From Zea mays (lineage: Eukaryota > Streptophyta > Magnoliopsida > Poales > Poaceae): a stretch of DNA of 64,000 bases. The number at the start of each line of letters is the position of its first letter. Positions within the stretch are counted from its first letter, which is position 1. A program made the position numbers and the translations under genes. Where the stretch lies: positions 95,863,849 through 95,927,848 of the forward strand of contig NC_050104.1 in NCBI RefSeq assembly GCF_902167145.1, in the 5' to 3' direction. Below, one piece after another: positions 23,627 to 34,600 of this stretch. The notes beneath the pieces are model-generated. The model was not told the origin of the DNA. It saw only the letters and a program-made list of their open reading frames with translations, and ran no database searches.

Positions 23627-24397
23627 ATTTATGCCAACACAACATAAAGCAACTAGAACAAGTGCAATATCACTTCAAATAGAACTCAAATCTATTTTGA
23701 TTCATTTTTGGCATATATGGATCATCCTTTGCCACCACTTGGTTTGTTTTTGCAAATCAAACTCAAATCTCTATCTCTAAGTCAAACACACATGTTGAAG
23801 CATAAAGAGAGTCATTCCAAAAGAGATTGACCAAAGATTTCAAAAACTCCCCCTTTTTCCCATAATCAATACTTCTCCCCACAAGAAGCCAACTTTTGAC
23901 GAAAGAGACAATGCAAGAGTTTTGAACAAACCAAAAGCTCTATTCTACTATTTTCAAAATCTCTCAAGTGGTAGCTGATCCATTTATTGCTTTGGCCTTT
24001 ATTTTCTCCCCCTTTGGCATCAAGCACCAAAACGGGATCAATCTTGGCCCTTTAACCCCATTGCCTCACCAAAATCTTCAATTAAGAGCACAAAGGCAAT
24101 AAGAGTACGTGAGATGAACTTGGAATAAGTTACCCTCTCATCGGAGTGCAGTGGAAGTCTTTCATGGTCCAAGTCCACCTTTTTCCTTTAAATTCGCCTT
24201 CGAGACTAAATCAAGCAAACTCAACCACATAGTTAGTCTCAAAGGGTCAAGTTGTAACACATCTCCCCCTTAACATGTGCATCACCTTGCAACGGACTTG
24301 TGAGGTCCAGGGAGTGTTTGTACAACTTGAGCACCACAGTAAGCAACAAAATGCAGAATGAACATGATCAAAGGCATAAACACATGTATGCTACAAT
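23627..24397 (-). other. Non-coding spacer between pol and 3' LTR, with extra polypurine tracts
   Basis: Further purine runs on minus occur at about 23846-23862, 24004-24018 and 24262-24272. Repeated polypurine motifs before the 3' LTR are known for Sireviruses. No open frame of note. Confidence 0.7.
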
Positions 24398-27300
24398 TCA
24401 ATCCAAGTTCCGCGAATCTAAGACATTTAGCTCACTACGCAGCCTGCAAAAGGTCTTCTCATCTAGAGGCTTGGTAAAGATATCGGCTAGCTGGTTCTCG
24501 GTGCTAACATGAAACACTTCGATATCTCCCTTTTGCTGGTGGTCTCTCAAAAAGTGATGCCGGATGTCTATGTGCTTTGTGCGGCTGTGCTCAACAGGAT
24601 TTTCCGCCATGCGGATAGCACTCTCATTATCACATAGGAGTGGGACTTTGCTCAGATTGTAGCCAAAGTCCCTGAGGGTTTGCCTCATCCAAAGTAGTTG
24701 CGCGCAACACTGTCCTGCGGCAACATACTCGGCCTCAGCGGTGGATAGGGCAACGGAGGTTTGTTTCTTAGAATTCCATGACACCAGGGACCTTCCTAAG
24801 AATTGGCACGTCCCTGATGTACTCTTCCTATCGACCTTACATCCAGCATAGTCGGAGTCTGAATATCCAATCAAGTCAAAGGTAGACCCCTTTGGATACC
24901 AGAGCCCGAAGCAAGACGTAGCAACTAAATATCTAAGAATTCGCTTCACCGCCACTAAGTGACACTCCTTAGGATTGGATTGAAATCTAGCACACATGCA
25001 TACACTAAGCATAATATCCGGTCTACTAGCACATAAGTAAAGTAATGACCCTATCATTGACCGGTATGCCTTTTGATCAACGGACTTACCTCCTTTGTTG
25101 AGGTCAGTGTGTCCGTCGGTCCCCATCGGAGTCTTTGCGGGCTTGGCATCCTTCATCCCAAACCGCTTCAGCAAGTCTTGCGTGTACTTCGTTTGAGAGA
25201 TGAAGGTCCCGTCCTTGAGTTGCTTCACTTGGAACCCAAGGAAGTAGTTCAACTCGCCCATCATTGACATCTCGAATTTCTGCGTCATCACCCTGCTAAA
25301 CTCTTCACAAGACTTTTTATTAGTAGAGCCAAATATTATGTAATTGACATAAATTTGGCACACAAACAAATCTCCATCACAAGTCTTAGTAAAAAGAGTT
25401 GGATCGGCTTTCCCAACCTTGAAAGCATTAGCAATTAAGAAATCTCTAAGGCATTCATACCATGCTCTTGGGGCTTGCTTAAGTCCATAGAGCGCCTTAG
25501 AGAGCTTACACACGTGGTCGGAGTACCGTTCATCCTCGAAGCCAGGGGGTTGCTCTACGTACACCTCCTCCTTTATTGGCTCGTTGAGGAAAGCGCTCTT
25601 CACATCCATTTGGTACAACCTGAAAGAATGGTGAGCGGCATATGCTAGCAAGATACGAATGGACTCTAGCCTAGCCACAGGAGCAAAAGTCTCCTCAAAG
25701 TCCAAACCTGCGACTTGGGCATAACCTTTTGCCACAAGTCGAGCCTTGTTCCTTGTCACCACTCCGTGCTCGTCTTGTTTGTTGCGGAACACCCACTTGG
25801 TTCCCACAACATTTTGCTTAGGACGAGGCACCAGCGTCCAAACTTCATTCCTCTTGAAGTTATTGAGCTCCTCTTGCATGGCCAACACCCAGTCCGGATC
25901 TAGCAAGGCCTCTTCTACCCTGAAAGGCTCAATAGAAGAGACAAAGGAGTAATGTTCACAAAAATTAACTAATCGAGACCGAGTAGTTACTCCCTTGCTA
26001 ATGTCACCAAGAATTTGGTCGACGGGATGATCCCTTTGAATCATCGCTCGGACTTGGGTTGGAGGTGCCGGTTCCGCTTCTTCCTCCATCACATGATTAT
26101 CTTGTGCTCCCCCTTGATCACACGCCTCCTGTTGATGAACCTGTTCATCGTCTTGAGTTGGGGGATGTACCATAGTTGAGGAAGAAGGTTGATCTCGTTC
26201 AACTTGTTCCTGTGGCCGAACTTCTCCAATCGCCATGGTTCGTATAGCGGCCGTCGGAACATCTTCTTCATCTACATCATCACAATCAACAACTTGCTCT
26301 CTTGGAGAGCCATTAGTCTCATCAAATACAACGTCGCTAGAGACTTCAACCAAACCCGATGATTTGTTGAAGACTCTATACGCCTTTGTATTTGAGTCAT
26401 AACCTAATAAAAACCCTTCTACTGCTTTGGGAGCAAACTTAGAATTTCTACCTTTCTTCACTAGAATGTAGCACTTGCTCCCAAATACACGAAAGTAAGA
26501 TACATTGGGTTTGTTACCGGTTAGCAGCTCATACGACGTCTTCTTGAGGAGGCGGTGAAGGTAGACCCTGTTGATGGCGTGACAAGCCGTGTTCACGGCT
26601 TCCGTCCAAAAGCACTCGGGGGTCTTGAACTCTCCTAGCATCGTCCTCGCCATATCGATGAGCGTCCTGTTCTTCCTCTCTACCACACCATTTTGTTGTG
26701 GTGTGTAGGGAGCGGAGAACTCGTGCTTGATCCCCTCCTCCTCAAGGAACTCCTCCACTTGAAGGTTCTTGAACTCGGACCCATTGTCGCTCCTTATCTT
26801 CTTCACCTTGAGCTCAAACTCGTTCTGAGCTCTCCTGAGGAAGCGCTTGAGGGTCCCTTGGGTTTCAGACTTATCCTGCAAAAAGAACACCCAAGTGAAG
26901 CGGGAAAAGTCATCAACAATAACTAGACCATACTTACTTCCTCCTATGCTCAGATAGGCGACGGGTCCGAAGAGATCCATATGCAGCAGCTCCAGGGGTC
27001 TTGAAGTAGTCATCACATTCTTGCTGTGATGCGCTCCTCCCACTTGTTTACCTGCTTGACAAGCTGCACAAGGTCTATCCTTTTCGAATTGCACGTTAGT
27101 CAAACCTATCACGTGTTCTCCCTTTAGAAGCTTGTGAAGGTTCTTCATCCCCACATGTGCTAAGCGGCGATGCCACAGCCAGCCCATGCTAGTCTTAGCT
27201 ATTAAGCATGCATCTAGACCGGCTTCTTCTTTTGCAAAATCAACTAAGTAAAGTTTGCCGTCTAATACACCCTTAAAAGCTAGTGAACCATCACTTCTTC

Positions 27301-27604
27301 TAAAGACAGACACATCTACATTTGTAAATAGACAGTTATACCCCATGTTGCATAATTGACTAACAGATAGCAAATTATATCCAAGAGACTCTACTAAAAA
27401 CACATTAGAGATAGAGTGCTCATTAGAAATTGCAATTTTACCTAACCCTTTTACCTTGCCTTGATTCCCATCACCGAATATGATTGAATCTTGGGAATCC
27501 TTATTCTTGACGTAGGAGGTGAACATTTTCTTCTCCCCCGTCATATGGTTTGTGCATCCACTGTCGATAATCCAGCTTGAACCCCCGGATGCATAAACCT
27601 GCAA
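24398..27604 (-). CDS. Sirevirus Pol (protease, integrase, RT, RNase H), RT motif mutated
   Basis: 1069 codons without a stop. Domain order is that of Copia: protease ([13 protein letters not shown], residues about 10-22), pre-integrase ([11 protein letters not shown], about 145-155), integrase core (MDLFGP about 207, SDNGSEF about 272, VVERKNRTL about 308), RT (about 600-850) and RNase H ([18 protein letters not shown], residues about 925-1050), ending RNLD. There is no ATG at its start; the first codon shown is TTG. It lies in the +1 frame relative to gag and is open upstream through the gag stop, so it needs frameshifting or splicing. The RT box expected as YVDD reads YVNY at 25340-25351, losing both catalytic aspartates. 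Confidence 0.93.
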   Translation of the reverse strand: MQVYASGGSSWIIDSGCTNHMTGEKKMFTSYVKNKDSQDSIIFGDGNQGKVKGLGKIAISNEHSISNVFLVESLGYNLLSVSQLCNMGYNCLFTNVDVSVFRRSDGSLAFKGVLDGKLYLVDFAKEEAGLDACLIAKTSMGWLWHRRLAHVGMKNLHKLLKGEHVIGLTNVQFEKDRPCAACQAGKQVGGAHHSKNVMTTSRPLELLHMDLFGPVAYLSIGGSKYGLVIVDDFSRFTWVFFLQDKSETQGTLKRFLRRAQNEFELKVKKIRSDNGSEFKNLQVEEFLEEEGIKHEFSAPYTPQQNGVVERKNRTLIDMARTMLGEFKTPECFWTEAVNTACHAINRVYLHRLLKKTSYELLTGNKPNVSYFRVFGSKCYILVKKGRNSKFAPKAVEGFLLGYDSNTKAYRVFNKSSGLVEVSSDVVFDETNGSPREQVVDCDDVDEEDVPTAAIRTMAIGEVRPQEQVERDQPSSSTMVHPPTQDDEQVHQQEACDQGGAQDNHVMEEEAEPAPPTQVRAMIQRDHPVDQILGDISKGVTTRSRLVNFCEHYSFVSSIEPFRVEEALLDPDWVLAMQEELNNFKRNEVWTLVPRPKQNVVGTKWVFRNKQDEHGVVTRNKARLVAKGYAQVAGLDFEETFAPVARLESIRILLAYAAHHSFRLYQMDVKSAFLNEPIKEEVYVEQPPGFEDERYSDHVCKLSKALYGLKQAPRAWYECLRDFLIANAFKVGKADPTLFTKTCDGDLFVCQIYVNYIIFGSTNKKSCEEFSRVMTQKFEMSMMGELNYFLGFQVKQLKDGTFISQTKYTQDLLKRFGMKDAKPAKTPMGTDGHTDLNKGGKSVDQKAYRSMIGSLLYLCASRPDIMLSVCMCARFQSNPKECHLVAVKRILRYLVATSCFGLWYPKGSTFDLIGYSDSDYAGCKVDRKSTSGTCQFLGRSLVSWNSKKQTSVALSTAEAEYVAAGQCCAQLLWMRQTLRDFGYNLSKVPLLCDNESAIRMAENPVEHSRTKHIDIRHHFLRDHQQKGDIEVFHVSTENQLADIFTKPLDEKTFCRLRSELNVLDSRNLD

Positions 27605-27611
27605 GGCAAAT

Positions 27612-30008
27612 TTAGGCTTGGGTCTTAGGTACCCAACTCATGTTGGGTCCTACAAGGTTAGTGCAAATATTCTTAGGGACCCAAATGCAAGTTTTGTTAC
27701 CCTTGCATCTTGCCCCTAACTTCCTAGCAACTATTTTCCTATCCTTTCTACAAATAGCAAAGGAAGCATTCAAAGCATGATATATTGTAGAAGGTTCATT
27801 TACTACTTTCCTAGGAGCATGAATAATATTCTTTCTAGGCATATGACGAATAGCATTTTTCCTAGACATATTTCTACCATGCATATAGGAAGAACTAGAA
27901 GCAAACATGGCATGAGAGTCAAAATCATCATAAGCATTATAACTCCTATAAGCATTTCTAGTTTGTCTCCTATCATGATACAAAAAGGCATGGTTCTTTT
28001 TAGCACTAGTAGCCATAGGGGCCTTCCCTTTCTCCTTAGCGGGGATGGGAGCCTTATGGCTCGTTAAGTTCTTGGCTTCCCTCTTGAAGCCAAGTCCATC
28101 CTTAATTGAGGGGTGTCTACCGATCGTGTAGGCATCCCTTGCAAATTTTAGTTTATCAAATTCATTCTTGCTAGTCTTAAGTTGGGCATTAAGACTAGCC
28201 AATTCCTCAGTTAATTTAGAAATTGAAACTAAATGATCACTACAAGCATCAACATCGAAATCTTTACACCTAGTGCAAATCTCATCATGTTCTACACAAG
28301 AATTAGATTTACTAGCTACTTCTAGTTTAGCATTTAAGTCATCATTAACACTCTTTAGAGTAGCAATGGTTTCATGACAAGAAGATAGTTCACTAGAAAG
28401 TACTTCATTTCTTTTAACTTCTAAAGCATAAGATTTTTGTGCCTCTACAAATTTGTCATGCTCTTCATACAAAAGATCCTCTTGTTTTTCTAAGAGTCTA
28501 TCTTTTTCATTCAAGACATCAATCAATTCATTAATTTTATCTACTTTAGTTCTATCCAATCCCTTGAACAAACTAGAGTAATCTATTTCATCATCACTAG
28601 ACTCATCATCACTGGAAGAATCATAAGTGACATTGTTTTGATTACATACCTTCTTCTCCCTTGCCATAAGGCATGTGTGACGCTCGTTGGGGAAGAGGGA
28701 TGACTTGTTGAAGGCAGTGGCGGCGAGTCCTTCATTGTCGGAGTCGGAGGAGGAGCAATCCGAATCCCACTCCTTTCCGATATGTGCCTCGCCCTTGGCC
28801 TTCTTGTAATGCTTCTTCTTTTCCCTCTTGTTCCCGTGTTCCTGGTCACTATCATTGTCGGGACAGTTAGCAATAAAATGACCAAGCTTACCGCATTTGA
28901 AGCATGATCGCTTTCCCTTGGTCTTAGTCTTGCTTGGCTGTCCCTTGCGACCCTTTAGTGCCGTCTTGAATCTTTTGATGATGAGGGCCATCTCTTCATC
29001 ATTAAGACCGGCCGCCTCAATTTGCGCCACCTTGCTGGGTAGCGCCTCCTTGCTCCTTGTTGCCTTGAGAGCAATGGGTTGAGGCTCATGGATTGGGCCA
29101 TTCAACGCGTCGTCCACGTACCTCGCCTCCTTGATCATCATTCGCCCGCTTACAAATTTTCCAAGAATTTCTTCGGGCGACATCTTGATGTACCTAGGAT
29201 TTTCACGAATATTGTTCACCAAGTGAGGATCAAGAACGGTAAATGACCTTAGCATTAGGCGAACGACGTTGTGATCCGTCCATCGCGTGCTTCCGTAGCT
29301 CCTTATTTTGTTGATAAGGATCTTGAGCCGGTTGTATGTTTGTGTCGGCTCCTCGCCCCTTATCATCGCGAATCGTCCGAGCTCGCCCTCCACCAATTCC
29401 ATCTTGGTGAGTAAGGTGACATCATTCCCCTCATGAGAGATCTTGAGGGTGTCCCAAATCTGCTTGGCATTGTCCAAGCCGCTCACCTTGTGATACTCGT
29501 CCCTGCACAAAGAGGCTAGCAACACAGTAGTAGCTTGTGCATTTTTATGGATCTGTTCATTAATAAACGAAGGGCTATCCGAGCTATCAAATTTCATTCC
29601 ACTTTCCACAATCTCCCAAATGCTTGGATGGATAGAAAATAGGTGAGTACGCATTTTGTGACTCCAAAATCCGTAGTCTTCTCCATCAAAGTGAGGAGGC
29701 TTGCCAAGTGGAATGGGGAGCAAATGAGCATTTGAGCTATGCGGAATGCGCGAATAATCAAAAGAAAAGTTTGAATTAACCGTCTTTTGTTTGCCATAGT
29801 CGTTGTCGTCGTTGTCCTTTTGGGAAGAGGAAGATTCGTCGCTGTTGTCGTAGTAGACGATCTCCTTGATGCGCCTTGTCTTCTTCTTCTTCCCTTCCTC
29901 CCGTCTATGGCCCGAGCCGGAGTCGGTAGGCTTGTCATCTTTGGGCTCGTTGACGAAGGACTCCTTCTCCTTATCGTTGATCACGATTCCCTTCCCCTTA
30001 GGATCCAT
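27612..30008 (-). CDS. Sirevirus Gag
   Basis: 798 residues, start ATG at 30008 ([16 protein letters not shown]), stop TAA 27612-27614. The order is: charged N-terminus, capsid-like UBN2/gag region (about 90-330; [28 protein letters not shown]), zinc knuckle [14 protein letters not shown] (28863-28904, residues about 369-382), an acidic Ser-rich stretch, a long coiled coil (about 490-660) and a basic tail. The long C-terminal extension is typical of Sirevirus Gags. Gag packages the RNA in cytoplasmic particles. It begins about 36 bases after the primer binding site and looks intact. Confidence 0.93.
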   Translation of the reverse strand: MDPKGKGIVINDKEKESFVNEPKDDKPTDSGSGHRREEGKKKKTRRIKEIVYYDNSDESSSSQKDNDDNDYGKQKTVNSNFSFDYSRIPHSSNAHLLPIPLGKPPHFDGEDYGFWSHKMRTHLFSIHPSIWEIVESGMKFDSSDSPSFINEQIHKNAQATTVLLASLCRDEYHKVSGLDNAKQIWDTLKISHEGNDVTLLTKMELVEGELGRFAMIRGEEPTQTYNRLKILINKIRSYGSTRWTDHNVVRLMLRSFTVLDPHLVNNIRENPRYIKMSPEEILGKFVSGRMMIKEARYVDDALNGPIHEPQPIALKATRSKEALPSKVAQIEAAGLNDEEMALIIKRFKTALKGRKGQPSKTKTKGKRSCFKCGKLGHFIANCPDNDSDQEHGNKREKKKHYKKAKGEAHIGKEWDSDCSSSDSDNEGLAATAFNKSSLFPNERHTCLMAREKKVCNQNNVTYDSSSDDESSDDEIDYSSLFKGLDRTKVDKINELIDVLNEKDRLLEKQEDLLYEEHDKFVEAQKSYALEVKRNEVLSSELSSCHETIATLKSVNDDLNAKLEVASKSNSCVEHDEICTRCKDFDVDACSDHLVSISKLTEELASLNAQLKTSKNEFDKLKFARDAYTIGRHPSIKDGLGFKREAKNLTSHKAPIPAKEKGKAPMATSAKKNHAFLYHDRRQTRNAYRSYNAYDDFDSHAMFASSSSYMHGRNMSRKNAIRHMPRKNIIHAPRKVVNEPSTIYHALNASFAICRKDRKIVARKLGARCKGNKTCIWVPKNICTNLVGPNMSWVPKTQA

Positions 30009-30043
30009 CTCTTCGGGCGGTTAGTCCCTTTCTTGAAGAGAAC

Positions 30044-30056
30044 GGCTCTGATACCA
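30044..30056 (-). other. Primer binding site of the Ji-like element
   Basis: TGGTATCAGAGCC on minus, initiator tRNA-Met type, two bases from the 5' LTR. Confidence 0.88.
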
Positions 30057-30058
30057 AT

Positions 30059-31300
30059 TGAGAGCACCTAGAGGGGGGGGGGGTGAATAGGTGATCCTGT
30101 AAAACTTAAACTTATAGCCACAAAAACTTGTTAAGTGTTAGCACAATTATTGCCAAGTGGCTAGAGAGAAGTCTCAACAAAACACAATACCACAAAAGAT
30201 CAAACACAGAGATGACACAGTGGTTTATCCCGTGGTTCGGCCAAGACCAACGCTTGCCTACTCCACGTTGTGGCGTCCCTACGGACGAGGGTTGCAATCA
30301 ACCCCTCTCAAGCGGTCCAAAGACCCACTTGAATACCACGGTGTTTTGCTTGCTTTTTCTCAATCCCGTTTGCGAGGAATCTCCACAACTTGGAGCCTCT
30401 CGCCCTTACAATTGAAGTTCACAAAGAAACACAGAGCAAGGGTGGGAATGAGCAACGCACACAAGACTTCAAAAGATCAGAGCAACAACACGCACACAAG
30501 CAGCAACAAGAGCTCGCAACACAACTCAACGAGTTCACAACTCCACAAGAGCTCTATATGCTATCACAATGAAACGAATGCGTGAGATCGATGTCTTGGT
30601 GCTTAGTAATATTGTAGGAATGCTTGGTGTACTCCTCCATGCGCCTAGGGGTCCCTTTTATAGCCCCAAGGCAGCTAGGAGCCGTTGAGAACAAATCTGG
30701 AAGGCCATCCTTGCCTTCTGTCGTCGGGCGCACCGAACAGTCCGGTGCACACCGGACACTGTCCGGTGCCCGATTTCTTTCCTTAACCGGCGCAGCCGAC
30801 CGTTGCCGACCTTTGCAGATCTGGCGCACCGGACAGTCCGGTGCACACCGGACAGTCCGGTGCCTCCTTCCGACCGTTGGCCAGACCACGTGTCGCGCGC
30901 AGATTCCGCGGACGACCGTTGGCTCGGCCGACCGTTGGCTCACCGGACAGTCCGGTGCACACCGGACAGTCCGGTGAATTTTAGCCGTACGCCATCGGCA
31001 ATTTCCCGAGAGCGGCCTCTTCGCCCGAGGCAGCCTGACGCACCGGACAGTCCGGTGCCCTAGACCGAAACAGCTTGTTGGCTGTACACAGCCAACATTC
31101 TCCTTTTCTTCTTCTCTCTGTTTCTAACACTTAGACAAATATATTAGTACACAAAACCAATGTACTAAGGCTTAGAAACATACCTTTACTTGTGATTTGC
31201 ACTTTGTTCATCCATGGGCATAGATTCACATTTAAGCACTTGTGTTGCCACTTAATCACCAAAATACTTAGAAATGGCCCAAAGGCACATTTCCCTTTCA
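30059..31300 (-). repeat. 5' LTR of the Ji-like element
   Basis: 1242 bp. Same ends as the left LTR. Palindromes of the GGACAGTCC type at 30740-31055. Ends CCCTTTCA on plus, followed by target duplication AGGAG. Confidence 0.93.
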
Positions 31301-31305
31301 AGGAG

Positions 31306-31636
31306 CTTCTTCGCCTTTTACTTTCAGCGGAATCAGCGCTTATTTTTCGCTGTAGGCTCAGAAAACTTACACTGCGCTTCCTTAGGAACGGCTTTTTGTT
31401 GCTTCGAATAAATTGTACTTTGTTCCTTAGAACAAGTTTTTGACAACTTTGAAAATCCTCCTTGCCAACATAAATTCTCATGCTTCAGCAGCTTAGGCCT
31501 ATGGAGAAGATATATTTTTATTACAGAAAAAAGCGAAACTATTACAAAAAATTGAAAGGCGATAAGAGACATTAAAACTACCCTTAATTGTTCCTTATTA
31601 AAAAGAAAGTAATAGTGAATATGAAAATGCGAAAGA
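31306..31636. repeat. Zeon-like element, resumed: end of tandem repeats and pol-less spacer
   Basis: The 64-bp repeat continues to about 31355, then AT-rich sequence without any RT or integrase similarity runs to the Tekay-like insertion. On the other side of that insertion the element continues only 24 bases to the gag stop, so this is the whole region where pol would sit. Confidence 0.75.
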
Positions 31637-34600
31637 TGTGGCAGAACCACCCGAATTATTCCAGCTTAAGTGCCTAAGTCACGCCTCAGGGGCCGTAACA
31701 CACTTAAATCGGAATAACCCGTCAGTCCTTCAGATCTAGTCTGATAGAGCCACTTAACCAGGATCAAATTCCACAATCTCACTCGAAGGTGAGTCACAGA
31801 GAAAAAAAACAACAAAACAGGAAACCTCAAATTAAGTACTAAGTTATTACATAAATCAGAGTTTTTGAGTAGCAAATAAAGTTCATAAATTAAAGTGCAG
31901 CGGATAATCGATGTCGTCGGTAATTGAGGAGATGGGCAAAGCCTAGCCCACTACTCCTCATGCTCCTCTCCTGCCGGAGCAACATCCCACTCGACCGTCC
32001 AACCCGGTGGCAGGGTGGTAGGCCAAGTCACACCATCAACCAAATCCTGCATGGTACCTACAAAAATGGTGCCACAAGCAAGGCTGAGTATACTAATACT
32101 CAGCTAGACTTAACCGGTGTGAGGAGTCTACTCCTCTACCTCTAGACTATGCAGCTGTTTGGCTGAGGGGTTTGGTTTGCCAAAAGCACTAGCTGTTTCT
32201 AAAATCAATTTTTAGCTTTTCAAGTTCTACCATCATTAACTTAGCTAGATTTGCTCCTTCTAAGCATACATGGTAACAACCAATTAGTTCAACCAACAAG
32301 TTATCTCATATAATCCACATTTCACTTCTTACTCGATGCAGTACAAGGAATCAAGCAGTCTCATTAGCTGCGAGAAGCAGACGATTCGAATCGAGTTTTA
32401 AACCTTGCAAGGTAAACCTAAACACACGGCATGTCAGGGTACTCCGACCCCGCACATGACAACCGTCCCCATCGATTCCCCGTTCGCGTCCAGGCCTCAC
32501 CGCCTTGGCATACAATGCTCCACTGACCCCGGCTGTCGCCGTGCAGTGACCGCACTTGTACCCACCATAGCTAGCATGGGAGACCGTGTCTCAGGTCGCA
32601 TGAGGGATAAAGTCCGCGCCCGGCTTCACTCAGGTACTAGGTTTACCGGTTACCATTTTTCCCGGCATGTGCTTAGTACGTTCAAAAGCTTGACTCAGGT
32701 ATCCACACATTAATCCTTAATTCATTTTTCCCGTCTCATGGACAAGGCATCCTCCCTGGATCCAAATCCATAGACCAACATAGATCCCGTTATCAAGATG
32801 AATACAATCAATTCCTGACCTCGCGCGAGTGCTAGAAAATCACTCGACTTCTACCGAGATCCTGATTAGCAAGCAGCTACTCGACCTAGCATACTAGTAT
32901 TCATCTCAAAAAGGAATCCTAAGTTCATGCAACTAGAGGTTTCAAGCAACTCCTACACTTAAGTGCACATTACAAACCTACAAGCATTAAGTGTAGTAAA
33001 GTAGCATATAATAATACGGTTATGCATAAAACCGGGGCTTGCCTTCAATTGCTGGGGCTGCGGGGAGATCCTCAATAGCAGCCTCTGGAGCCTGCTCCTG
33101 GTCCTCCTCTTGGACAGGTCCTTGCTCGGGGATGAGCACGTACTCTCCGTCGGCAAGATTACAATCTAATGAATGCAAGGCATAAGATATATGCATGATA
33201 TGATATGTGCTTTTAAAATTTACCACTTTAAAGGTGTATGGTCTTTTGAGTTTTAAACAAGTTAACTTTACTTATGTAAAACCCTTGGGTGGTATACTTG
33301 GTAAATTGGGTTAAACTTAGCTAAGGTAAGGGGTAGGTTTATTTTTGGGGTTCTACTGAACTCTTTTTAAGTCTTAGGGCTAGTTTGGGAACCTCATTTT
33401 TCCAAGGGATTTTCATTTTCCCAAGGGAAATTAGTTCATTTTCCCTTGGAAAAATAGAAATCCCTTGGGGAATTGGAGTTTCCAAACTAGCCCTTAGTGA
33501 TAAATGATGAGTTCTCAAGTTAGACTTATTGAGGTGGGGTTTATTTCTTCTTTCCTTTTCTTTTATTCTTTTAATGTTTTGGAGTAGGTTTGAACTACAA
33601 GTTGCTTTTATAAAATTCCAAAAATTCTGCAAAAATTACAGTGGCTTGTTACTGGTGTATGATTCTCTGTCTCAAAATTTGGGGGTCAGAAAGTGAATGG
33701 TTTTCTCTGGACAAAATTACCAAATTTTAGGGCAGAAGGGGTACTTTGAACTACAACTATTATTTAACAGTGAGTAATTCTCTAAAACTTATTTTTGCTG
33801 GCTTTTAGGTGTTATAACATGACTTGATACAAATTTCTAGTCATTAATACCTTTTAATTCTTTTCCTATGGTTTTCTTAAGGTTTCTAGCCAAAGGGGTG
33901 CTTTCTACTACCACTATATTTGAAAAACATCAAACAACAGAGTTCTTATTTTTCTTAGTTGGTATTTTGTGCAAGAGCAATCATTCTGAAGTTTGGCTTC
34001 TTTTTGCTTAAGGGAAAAGGTGGTTTGCATTATTTGAATTAAATGGCCTTTCTCTTTAATCACTAGCAAAAGGTATGAGTTTACTTCTTCTTCATGGGTT
34101 TGCATTTTTCTCTGGTAGATTGTCTCATCAGGGACTTAGCTAATTTTTGGTTGCCCATTATCACATTATTTGGGGTTGTTCATGATTTAATTGGAAAATG
34201 CCTTATTATCACTCTGTATTTATTTTCCCTACTTAAAAAGTTGGGCTGGGGTGTTCTGTATTTTTGTAGTGGGGCTCTGGTGGTTATAAGTTCATTGGAT
34301 TTTTACTAACCACTTTGGTTATAGTTTTGCAATTATAATAATTGATTTTCAGTCTATATAAGACTAATTAAATCATCTTAATTAAAAACTGGTCCAAATT
34401 AATGGTCTCTGTATTTTTCCTAGGTTCTCTGTTGCATAAGTAAACTAGGAAAAATATTATTAATCACTGTTCATTAATTTCTAAGGCCTTTCTGATTTTC
34501 TCTAAGTTTTGGGCAAAATAGCTTTAAATGAATAACTACATCATAATTTCCAATGCTGGGGTTCCTACTATTTTTAAACAGTGTCTAAATAAGGTATAAA

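Larger units (their letters stand above)
22328..31300 (-). mobile_element. Ji-like Sirevirus (Copia), complete
   Basis: 8973 bp with LTRs at 22328-23608 and 30059-31300 and a perfect target duplication AGGAG (22323-22327 and 31301-31305). It sits in a 64-bp tandem repeat of the Zeon-like element, and the interrupted repeat rejoins exactly. Gag (30008-27612) and pol (27604-24398) are uninterrupted. By eye the LTRs differ at about nine bases plus two repeat-unit indels and one G-run difference, so it is young. No envelope-like ORF. The pol has a damaged RT active site, so the copy could move only with help. The family name is from memory of the LTR start. Confidence 0.92.

Noticed and set aside
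30044..30056. tRNA-like match near the LTR
   Set aside because: Only the 13-base primer binding site is present, not a tRNA gene.
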